Assembly: GCA_963920705.1 (NCBI GenBank)
Contig: CAWUCO010000001.1
Location: 2,007,982 to 2,071,981, forward strand
DNA from: Odiellus spinosus
Taxonomy: Eukaryota > Arthropoda > Arachnida > Opiliones > Phalangiidae
DNA: 64,000 bases
Direction: 5' to 3'
Of this stretch, positions 19,379 through 27,679 are shown one piece after another (within the stretch, counting starts at the first letter, position 1; each line of letters starts with the position of its first letter). Below the pieces are notes generated by a model. The model ran no database searches. It was not told where the DNA came from and saw only the letters and a program-made list of their open reading frames with translations. Made by a program: the position numbers and the translations under genes.

Positions 19379-19955
19379 GGCCGCTCTTGCTCAAAGTGCG
19401 GCACAGTATAACTTCACACGAACTGAGATCAAGACAAAAACCCTAGCGGCTGGCACACTAAGCCAGAGTTTTGACAATATATACCTTGGCCCTCTGCCCA
19501 CGAGAGTTATTATTGGTCTGGTGTCTAACCAAGCGTTCAAAGGAGGCTATGCGTATAATCCTTTCAACTTTAAAAACTACAACTTGAATCATCTGGCTGT
19601 ATACGTTGATAACGACCAAGTTCCATCAAAAGCTTTAGCCCCAAATTTTGATAAAAATTTGTATATTAGAGAGTACCACACTCTTTTTTCCGGTTGTGGA
19701 ATTCACTATGGTGATGATGGGAATGACATTTCACCACTAGACTACGCAAATGGATATACTCTTTTCGCCTTCGATTTAACACCGGATATATCCGCTAATA
19801 ATGCAAATCATTGGAATCCAATTAAACAGGGTCAATTACGTTTAGACCTTGGTTTCACAGACGTTTTACCCGAGTCAGTAGTTTGTATGGTATATGCCGA
19901 GTTTCAAAGTCTGATTCAGATTGATAAAAACAGAAACGTGATTATTGATTACTAA
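19371..19955 (+). pseudogene. Polinton/adintovirus-type major capsid protein, C-terminal part
   Basis: Polintons and related adintoviruses encode a double jelly-roll major capsid protein. This frame matches the conserved C-terminal region of that family, often annotated in animal genomes as F54H12.2-like. Landmarks are LPTRVIIGLVSNQAFKGGY, the REYHTLFSG segment, DYANGYTLFAFDLTPD and the final IDKNRNVIIDY. About 195 residues are present. The N-terminal half is replaced by copia sequence at about 19,371, with the frames out of phase, so no fusion protein results. An upstream in-frame ATG (19338) lies in copia DNA. The stop codon overlaps the start of the protease gene (TAATG), the tight packing expected of a virus-like element. 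No internal stop is seen in what remains. Confidence 0.85.
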
Positions 19956-20407
19956 TGGCCGCCACAAATACTCATGACTTAAGTATGGCGCTGGCTAAAA
20001 CACGGGGCTTCACAGGTGTTTTCCCCTCGGACAAGCTACCCCATAGGATAACCAAATATCCAGCAGCACTTGTTATAAACTTTGATCAACAAGGATCTGA
20101 GGGATCTCACTGGGTCGCTGTGTTCATAGATGGTGTACGTAAGGGCTACTACTTTGATAGTTTCGGTCTACCACCATTCCTACCCGATATATGCAAATTT
20201 CTAAATGGCAATTGTAAGAAATGGAAATACGGAAGAAGACGGTTACAGAGTACAACAAGCAACGTTTGTGGACAATTCAGCGCTCTATATCTCATTCACC
20301 GAAGTAAAAAGAAAAGCACTAGATCCTTTTTAAAAGGATTCTCAAAGAATCATGAACTAAATGACTTAAAGATTGTTGAAAGGTTCTCTAAACATATCCA
20401 ACGTTAA
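19955..20407 (+). CDS. Polinton-type adenain-like cysteine protease
   Basis: 150 residues of the adenovirus-protease/Ulp1-like fold used by Polintons and adintoviruses for capsid maturation. The catalytic residues can be placed: His52 in GSHWVAVF, Asp68 in YYFDSFGLPP, Gln98, and Cys105 in NVCGQFSALYL. Length is normal for a compact protease of this class and the frame is complete from ATG to stop. The start overlaps the capsid stop codon by one base. An AATAAA follows 77 bases after the stop. The gene looks intact, while the capsid gene before it is cut and no ATPase, polymerase or terminal repeat was found nearby. It is therefore an isolated remnant of a larger element. Confidence 0.88.
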   Translation: MAATNTHDLSMALAKTRGFTGVFPSDKLPHRITKYPAALVINFDQQGSEGSHWVAVFIDGVRKGYYFDSFGLPPFLPDICKFLNGNCKKWKYGRRRLQSTTSNVCGQFSALYLIHRSKKKSTRSFLKGFSKNHELNDLKIVERFSKHIQR

Positions 20408-20483
20408 ACCATGTGTGTATGTGTGTGTGTGAAAGTGTCTTTAAATTTATATTGAAGTAAAAAGAAAAGCACTAGATTAAAAT

Positions 20484-20489
20484 AATAAA
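20484..20489 (+). terminator. Poly(A) signal after the protease gene
   Basis: AATAAA, with a second ATAAAG shortly after. A (GT)n stretch lies between the stop codon and here, and a 22-base piece of the gene (AAGTAAAAAGAAAAGCACTA) is repeated at 20,455. Confidence 0.4.
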
Positions 20490-20626
20490 GGATTGAAAAA
20501 TAAAGGATTGATGAAACGTTATTGGGAGTTTATTACAAATACGTGTAAATGTTTTTTTTCTTTAAAATGTATAGTTTTGGAGACTGAAATAAAAATAAAA
20601 TATCTTTGAACACTTCTCTTGAACAA

Positions 20627-20850
20627 GTAAACCCGAGCGTGTGATATTAAATTCTTATCTCCGCCACCTCGAATACATATTTCCAGGAGATGATGCGCCA
20701 TGACAGAGATCCGCCATGACAGGGGATCCGCCATGACAGGGGTCTGCCATGTAGGGCTACGTCAATATGACAGACCGTGAAATTGTTATTAATCGAACAT
20801 GGTTGCTACGAGATCTATTTTCCAAACTTTAACTGCAATAACTCCGCCGC
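20627..20850. repeat. Satellite-region block, copy 1
   Basis: Contains ATGCGCCATGACAGAG, repeated GATCCGCCATGACAGGG, and the CTACGTCAATATGACAGACC segment. The same block recurs at 21,205-21,430. Confidence 0.85.
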
Positions 20851-20869
20851 TGGTCTTAAACACTATGCG

Positions 20870-21170
20870 TCTATGGAGAATTAACATTCGCCACTCTTCT
20901 ATGGAGAATTAACATACGCCACTCTTCTATGGAGAATTAACATACGCCACTCTTCTATGGAGAATTAACATACGCCACTCTTCTATGGAGAATTAACATA
21001 CGCCACTCTTCTATGGAGAATTAACATACGCCACTCTTCTATGAGAATTTAACATACGCCACTCTTCTATGGAGAATTAACATACGCCACTCTTCTATGG
21101 AGAATTAACATACGCCACTCTTCTATGAGAATTTAACATACGCCACTCTTCTATGAGAATTTAACATACG
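20870..21170. repeat. 28-bp tandem array
   Basis: About eleven units of CTATGGAGAATTAACATACG plus CCACTCTT, nearly identical, with a shared GAGAATTT variant in three units. Confidence 0.95.
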
Positions 21171-21205
21171 CCACAAAACCGCCGCATTTTGTGGCGGTTT
21201 TGTGG
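21171..21205. repeat. 15-bp stem hairpin ending the 28-bp array
   Basis: CCACAAAACCGCCGC pairs with GTGGCGGTTTTGTGG around ATTTT, with one mismatched pair. A relative lies at 21,661-21,702 (CATACGCCAC...GTGGCGTATG). Confidence 0.85.
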
Positions 21206-21430
21206 TCCTATTTCCAGGGTATGATGCGCCATGACAGAGATCCGCCATGACAGGGGATCCACCGTGTAGGGCTGCGCCATGACAGGGGATCCGCCATGAC
21301 AGCGGATCCGCCATGACAGGGGTCTACCATGTAGGGCTACGTCAATATGACAGACCGTGAAATTGTTATTAATCGAACATGGCTGCTATGAGATCTATTT
21401 TCCAGACTTTAACTGCAATAAATACGCCCT
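21205..21430. repeat. Satellite-region block, copy 2
   Basis: Second copy of 20,690-20,850, with one extra GATCCGCCATGACAG unit. Confidence 0.85.
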
Positions 21431-21529
21431 AGGATACTACATTCTATATCTATAGCGATCTATTTTCTATAACCCAGCCTTTAACAGTACTAAGGTTTCC
21501 ACCGAAGCGTGTCTTATACACTCAAACAA

Positions 21530-21702
21530 GTAAACACGAGCGTGCGATATCAAATTCATATCTACAACAACGCTCTCGAATCCTTATCTCCGCCGCTCTT
21601 GAATCCTTATCTCCGCCGCTCTTGAATCCTTATCTCCGCCGCTGGTCTATGGGAATTTAACATACGCCACAAAACCGCCACATTTTGTGGCGGTGGCGTA
21701 TG
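21530..21702. repeat. 23-bp array and second hairpin
   Basis: TCTTGAATCCTTATCTCCGC repeats three to four times after a copy of the CAAGTAAACACGAGCGTG segment seen at 20,627. It ends in the hairpin at 21,661-21,702. Confidence 0.8.
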
Positions 21703-21734
21703 GTCTCAGACGAACACTATACCACTACTTAGGG

Positions 21735-22140
21735 ATTACCTAGTTGGAGGGATGGGCTATTTCCATAACCTAATTTAACCATACCTTAAAGATTACAAGA
21801 TGGAATGGGTAGCCCGAGGGATTAACTAGTTGGAAGGATGGGCTAATTTGAGGAATTAAAAAACCTAGCCTTGCCTAAAATATTACAAATAGCCCGAGCT
21901 AGGGATTAACTAGTTGGAAAAATGGGCTAATTTGAGGAATTAAATAACCTAGCCTTGCCTAAAATATTACAAATAGCCCGAGCTAAGGATTAACTAGTTG
22001 GAGGGATTGGCTAATTAGAAGGATTAACGAACCTAACCTTACCTTAAAGATTACCAGATGGACGGGGTAGCTCGAGGAATTAACTAGTTGGAGGTATGGG
22101 CTAATTCGAGGGATTAACTAACCTAACATTATCTAAAATA
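21735..22140. repeat. Tandem array, unit about 85 bp
   Basis: Five diverged units built on GATTAACTAGTTGGAGGGAT, GGGCTAATT and CTAGCCTTGCCTAAAATATT. Confidence 0.9.
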
Positions 22141-23031
22141 TTATTTTGCACCGAATTTTCCGCCCAAACCGCACCAAATATTCACGCACCCAATATTCCT
22201 AACAACAAATTTTCCGGCAGCCAGTTTTCCGGCAGCCAATTTTCCTGAACCGAACTATCCGTATACCGGCCAAAATCATTCTAATTGAATAATTCCAACA
22301 AAAATCGAGCAAATGAAAAAACCGGAATTCAACAAAAGTGAGGCAAAATTTTAAATGCCTTTGGTCTACTTATGTTGAATTCGGGGTATTTCATTAGGTC
22401 GAATTCTGTAGTAATTTTACAATTTGAACCATTTTTGACAAAATTAGAAGACTTTTTCTCGTTCGGAAAGCCGATTTATTTCACTATCCTACGGAATCGT
22501 ATTGAATTGAACAGTAAAACCGACGCCACGCGCGTATGTAAAAACAGCCTCGTGAATTTCAATTTCTTGTGATTCAATTCGCGAACTTGTCGAGAGATTA
22601 ATTTGACAAGGCCCATTCGCGTGTCTAACTTAATCAAATCCTCGCGTCACGTGGTATGGCACGCTCTTTAATTGAATCGCCCGAAAAATATAGTTTGATT
22701 ATTTACAAAACGAAAAGCTCAATCGCTCGTACAAATTTTATTAAGGTTTAAACTCGATGAATTTGAATATTGGGGAAAAATAGACATATTCATTTAAGAA
22801 GCAGGGAGCCACCCCTTGTAGGTTGAATTTTTGTCGAAACTGGTAATCTTAAGCCTCGTTCATACTTGAGGACAAAATCGGTTCCCAAACCGGTACGAAG
22901 CGTTTCCTGTTTTCCTTTGTTTATCACTGGTATTTCCTCTTTAGGGATATTTATAGTTACGAAATAACTTGATTTTCCTTTTCACCCTCTCTTTAACTAC
23001 CAAAATTTCTTTGCAAATACTAACTCTTTAA
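22141..23031. other. No gene seen
   Basis: Begins with a short CGGCAGCC(A)(A/G)TTTTCC repeat (about 22,200-22,250). The remainder is AT-rich with no supported frame. Confidence 0.45.
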
Positions 23032-23438
23032 AGGAGAATGCAACCCAACAAGTGTTTATTGATTGCTTACCGATTAGATAGGCCTAATCAACAAATATTA
23101 GAAATAAAATAACTGAATCAGAAAATGGGCTTAGCTGGATTCATAGTGATAATGAATTTCATCTCATTGATGGGTCAGCGACCAATCGAATGTTTTTGGA
23201 AGTCTCATGGAGATCTCACTTTAAAGACGGCCCTTTGCTCATTGGTCAATGACCCTTCAATGCGAAGAAATTCAGGATCTCCAGGAATCCAGCTAAACTT
23301 ATTTTACGGGTAAGTTTTAAATTGATTTCTAGTTTGTATTTGTTTAAATTTCTTAAACTAGCGGATAAGGCGTATTTAAACGATAAGGAATCGATAAAAA
23401 TGATAAAAAATCACTTGTTGTTAGGTTGCATTCTCCCT
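23032..23438. mobile_element. TTAA-flanked MITE, copy a
   Basis: Ends are AGGAGAATGCAACC and GGTTGCATTCTCCCT, flanked on both sides by TTAA (23028-23031 and 23439-23442). The interior carries a second inverted pair around GGATTC...GAATCC. Relatives lie at 34,496-34,902, 37,532-37,583 (one end) and 38,708-39,084. TTAA targets are known for piggyBac- and Kolobok-type elements. Confidence 0.75.
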
Positions 23439-23682
23439 TTAAATACAGCCTTCATATATCTCATGGATATTAGTTTGACCCAAACGTGAGCGATTTTCTT
23501 CTCAGCACCTGCTGGCTTTGAACCATTATCCTCCAAAAACTTAAAAGATACAGGAAGTTCTTATTAGCAAATGCTAGGGCAAGCTTCAGCATAATACACG
23601 CAAAAGGGGCTCTAATAGTTTCCAGGGGAACCACTATTTTCCTTAGCCCCCAGAGAACATGATACCTTGACACCCCACACCC

Positions 23683-23719
23683 TATATAAAGTGAAAAATC
23701 TGTTTGGTATTGGTCACTT
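23683..23719 (+). promoter_or_regulatory. TATA box and initiator of gene B
   Basis: TATATAAA at 23683-23690, then TCACTT at 23714-23719. The presumed +1 is about 33 bases after the TATA start, the same spacing as the 6.7-kb unit. Confidence 0.5.
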
Positions 23720-25297
23720 CTTGATCGTATTCAGTATCTAAGCAAATCTACAATCCTTTTTAGAATTTCCGAAAATTTTCTAAAATGTAAGTAATTTTGG
23801 TCCCATATGCTACATATATAATTATTTATTTTGTCAATAATTATATTTCATCATTTTAGGAATATTCAAATAGGCAATATGTGGGTGATGGCCTACATTG
23901 GCCAAATCAATCAAACTTCCGCGCTGGTATGGAAAACCACCAGGTTTGAAGACTTACGTCATTTTCCGGGGCAAGCAAATCCAAACCACCTAGGACTGAC
24001 GTTCCTTCCGGTGCGACTAGAGGGCGGAACACCGGTGATGGTGTCGTTTTGTATAAACGTTTCAAATGTGGACCCAACAACAATAAGTAATAATCCAAAT
24101 TTTCCTTTTAATAGAAAGGTTGAGATATTATACTTGGGAAGTGTACGCGAAATATATATGCATTCTTCTTAAGATTTCTCAATCTCACTATCGTATATAA
24201 TAAATTTTCATATAAAATGAGTTTTTTAGATATTACCAATTGTAATTTATTTTATTTTAATAATTTAACCAGCCCCAGAGCTTTGGGCTCCAATACAACC
24301 GGCAAGCGGCTCACAGCCCCATGAAGGAGAGGCCCAGGCACCTGAAAATAGTGAACAGGCCACCATCTCCAAGACGAACGAGAAGATGCGCGTTCGCGCC
24401 AACTGTTTAAAAAGAGAGCGGGGGAGAAGCGCCAGAGGTCGGGGGAATAGCGCCAGCGCCAGAGGTCGGGGGACGACCTCAGTAAAGAGGGGTGCCGTGG
24501 ATTCCACCCCTAGAGAGACCCATTTACCTGGTAAATATTGTAACTTATTTATATTTATAGCGATTTTATTTGGCTAGCTCATATTCAATTTCAGAGCGAA
24601 AGTTATTTATCTCCGCCTGCAAATATAATAGACCATTTTAATTTTAGTTTTGATTTTCTCTTAGTGAAAATAACTCATTTACTTAATTTAGACTTCCCTT
24701 AAAGGGATAATTAAGACGAGGAATGTAGTATTTTTAATCGATTTTAATGAACTAAACTAATTTGAAGTTTAAATTTGATTTGTAATGGACTATTACAATT
24801 ATCCGAAGAACCTTGAATAATAAATACGATTTGAATTGAATTATTGGTCACTCTAGTTTTTTATTTTATAATACGATTAGGAACATTAAAATATTAAAAG
24901 GTCTCTCGTTTTTTTATATTCTATTCCGTCGTACTTCTGTCTTAATAATATAATTTGCTAATTACACTGTTTATATTTATATCTTTTAGGATCTCACGTT
25001 ATCGTACCAGGTGTACAAAGATTTAAGGGAGGGGCCGAAGTCGAGCTCTATTTGGATTACGTGCCTCACATAAACGTAGAAGACCTTGTGATGGAATTTC
25101 AAGATAAATTTGAAAAAAATGATAATCTTCCTCGCAAGGTCTTCTACGTTTGTGACAACCCCAAATACCGCAAATACTCCTATGGGAAAACGACCAATAA
25201 ATCGTTGGACGAGTGGCCGAGGTCTCTATTGACACTAAAAAAAAATGGTGGAAAAAAAACTAAATTTTTATTCAATGCAGCCGTTTGCAATCACTAC
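23716..25297 (+). CDS. Unrecognised spliced gene, copy B
   Basis: Modelled exons: 1, 23716-23786; 2, 23860-24086; 3, 24273-24530; 4, 24990-about 25297. Donors are GTAAGT, GTAATA, GTAAAT and possibly GTAGAT; acceptors are TTTTAG, AACCAG and TTTTAG. The ATG is split by intron 1 (AT then G), and junction phases are 2, 1, 1. These match copy A at 9.57-10.54 kb, and all lengths keep one open frame. Exon 2 encodes a domain of about 75 residues with INQTSALVWKTTRFEDLRHFP and GGTPVMVSFCI, paralogous to copy A. Exon 3 is Pro/Glu-rich, then strongly basic with RGRG motifs, suggesting a flexible nucleic-acid-binding segment. Exon 4 adds about 100 residues (for example GGAEVELYLDYVPHINVEDL, then KVFYVCDNPKYRKYSYG), not present in A. 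I recognise no family and assign no function. The 3' end is unresolved. Confidence 0.55.
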
Positions 25298-25452
25298 GTA
25301 GATTTTTTTTTTTATTATTATTTTTTTTTAATTTATTGATACATTTTTATTTTACATTAATTTCCATATTAGTGTTTCGCGCCATAGCGAAACACTTGCT
25401 ATTTGTGATAGTGCCAAAATCCCAGCAAAGTTTGTCTCTCTTAGAGATTGAG

Positions 25453-25673
25453 TTTTGGGAGAGGAGGAGAATGAGGAGGATGAGGAGAATCAGGAGAATT
25501 CTATTCTGTTCATCACTTTCCAAGTGACGAATCACGTACCGAGGTTACGCCCTCTCATTAATAAAACTGGTAGCGTGAAAGGCGCCGACACTCAAGGAAC
25601 CTCCTACTCTTCAATAACCCACCATTACTACGGGAGCCTACCTCCTACAAACCGTCCCCAAAAACCGAGACGG
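25453..25673 (+). CDS. Possible last exon of gene B
   Basis: An open frame with an acidic Glu/Asn run followed by about 55 residues of ordinary composition (for example VTNHVPRLRPLINKTG), ending in a stop at 25673. Pyrimidine-rich acceptors occur just before it (CTCTCTTAG at 25,436-25,444). However, none of the obvious ones joins in phase with the proposed end of exon 4, so the link is unproven. The intervening 25,298-25,440 is T-rich. Confidence 0.25.
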
Positions 25674-25840
25674 TAACTTTGTACGCATTGAAATTTCACG
25701 TGGCTCTAACAAAAACGAATCACAGCCGGGCTAAACAAGCAGATTGAAACTACACTGCGCGCTGAAAGACGACCTCCGCTCCCTACATTTATTCTGGGAT
25801 GGGGAAAAAAACACCCCTTTAGCTTTATAAAAGACCCAAT

Positions 25841-26322
25841 GATGTAAATGACGGTCAAATACTAGAAAATGAATACACTAAATTAGAAGAGAATGGGTTA
25901 GAGTACCTTGCGGGTTGGGTAGCAAAAAGCACTGTAAGTGTTATCCTAATTTAGATCTAGTAGATAAGGAAAAGAAAGATCATAACTATACTTTACCATC
26001 GTGGGCAAAGTTTTTGTCGTACGGTGGATACACAGTGCCTTCTAATTTTTTTTCTCAGGAAATTAAAAAATTTGACCAGGTATTCCTAAAATATTTGCCT
26101 AATAAACTGTTAACTAATGAATGCAATATTGTAAAAAACATAAGTCAAAAAATCTTTCAAGAAAATGGTCTCGTTCCTATTGAAATTATTCAAAGTTTTG
26201 TAAAGATTAGAATTTGTATAAGAATGAAATATTTGAATAGTATTAAATCAGTTCCTAAATCTAAAGAATGTGATGACAATTCTAGGAAAAAGACCAAAAA
26301 GATGAAAAAAATTATAACATAA
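25841..26322 (+). pseudogene. P-element/THAP-type transposase, C-terminal piece
   Basis: The frame first reads LEYLAGWVAKS, then after a one-base shift near 25,915 continues as KHCKCYPNLDL and WAKFLSYGGYTVPSNFF. This order (AGxxAKK, a CxC pair, and a Gly-Gly-x-x-x-Pro-Ser motif) is the conserved C-terminal region of P-element and THAP9-like transposases, after their RNase-H core. The end is Lys-rich and closes with TAA at 26,322. The catalytic core and THAP domain are absent here. The only THAP piece in the window is 24 kb away on the other strand (1729-1986), so common origin is not shown. Frameshifted and fragmentary, so not functional. Confidence 0.6.
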
Positions 26323-26860
26323 ACTTAAGTGATACCCTACTGTTTTATTACAAAAATGTTTAAAATGGATCTCATAACTTTGTAATAAGTTCCTGTTATT
26401 AAATTTGTGATAATAAATAAAGATTTTAAAGTTTTAAAAGTGTTGTAAATTTATAAAACCCAGAATAATAGCCAATCAAAAAGAAAAAATTGTTTCAATA
26501 ATTAAATAACACATAAGCAAGGCTCTTTTTCGAAAAACGCGCGGTGCGGAGGGCTCGTGATGACGTCATACCTCGCTGGGAAACGAGAGAGGAAAAAAAT
26601 TGTTGAAACGAGTTGCCCGATTCAGCCACCCTTGGGCCCAAGGTTTCTAAAAGCCTTGAAAAGGGATAAGGAAGCGCATGTTTTAAAGGGATATGAAAGT
26701 GGATTTTTTAATATTTTAAATTTGTAACAATCTTATTTTAAGAAGATATCCGCGCTTTTTGAATAGGTAATGAAACATATTTGAATTTGGTGCGCATGCA
26801 AACATCGTTCAATATTTTTTGAATGCTTTTTATCACACGAGTTTTTTTAAAGGGACAGAT
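26323..26860. other. No gene seen
   Basis: AT-rich, with AATAAA at about 26,416 beyond the transposase remnant and a CGCGCGGTGCGGAGGG patch near 26,538. Confidence 0.45.
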
Positions 26861-27517
26861 ATTAGAAATAAACCAGTTGGGCAGCCGCCCACCTAGAAGG
26901 GAGGGCTATTTGTGACAGATATTACAACTCAGAATGGACAGATATTAAATTACATCTGGCAATGGACAGATATATAAGTTTTATTACAACTCAGAATGGG
27001 CAGATATTAAATTACATCTTTCGATGGACAAATATAATTTTTTATTACAACTTGGAATGGCCAGATATTAAATTTTCAAATCAGTGCAATTCAGCCAAAC
27101 CTTTCACAAATAACTCTGACCTTTGAAATAAATATTTTCTGTTTCATATCGTAGTATGTCACAAGATGATTTAAATTTTTATTTCATAGTTCCTTTCACC
27201 AAAAAAAATGTTTGTTACAAAAGACAGTACAACAAATTCAGAATGACTAAAATAAAGGGCAGAGTTATTTGTGAAAGGTTTGGCTGAATTGCACTGATTT
27301 GAAAATTTAATATCTGGCCATTCCAAGTTGTAATAAAAAATTATATTTGTCCATCGAAAGATGTAATTTAATATCTGCCCATTCTGAGTTGTAATAAAAC
27401 TTATATATCTGTCCATTGCCAGATGTAATTTAATATCTGTCCATTCTGAGTTGTAATATCTGTCACAAATAGCCCTCCCTTCTAGGTGGGCGGCTGCCCA
27501 ACTGGTTTATTTCTAAT
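26861..27517. mobile_element. Foldback element with long matching arms
   Basis: Left arm 26861-27119 and right arm 27260-27517 are exact inverses as far as I can read, about 258 bases each, around a 140-base spacer. The ends are ATTAGAAATAAACC and GGTTTATTTCTAAT. Each arm holds four direct ~35-bp units of the type ACAACT(C/T)(A/G)GAATGG followed by CAGATATTAAATT. It belongs with the palindromes at 629-1113 and 44,480-44,763. No target duplication was established. Confidence 0.85.
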
Positions 27518-27679
27518 ATAACAATGTATCATCCCATTAGCCACATGAGCAATATTGCTCGTGCGTGGCCGGGAATTGATATAATCAGTACTTTTTTTTT
27601 TTTTTTTCCATTCTGTTTTATTTGTATTAGTAACACAAGTTCAAGGTGAATTAGAGAATTAGAAGTCCATGAGGTTATA

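Noticed and set aside
20870-21170. Regular 28-bp repeats that look like a CRISPR array
   Set aside because: The units are directly adjacent with no variable spacers, no cas genes exist, and the window is eukaryotic.
24265-24507. 80-residue minus-strand frame
   Set aside because: Antisense to exon 3 of gene B, which has intact splice sites and a paralogue.
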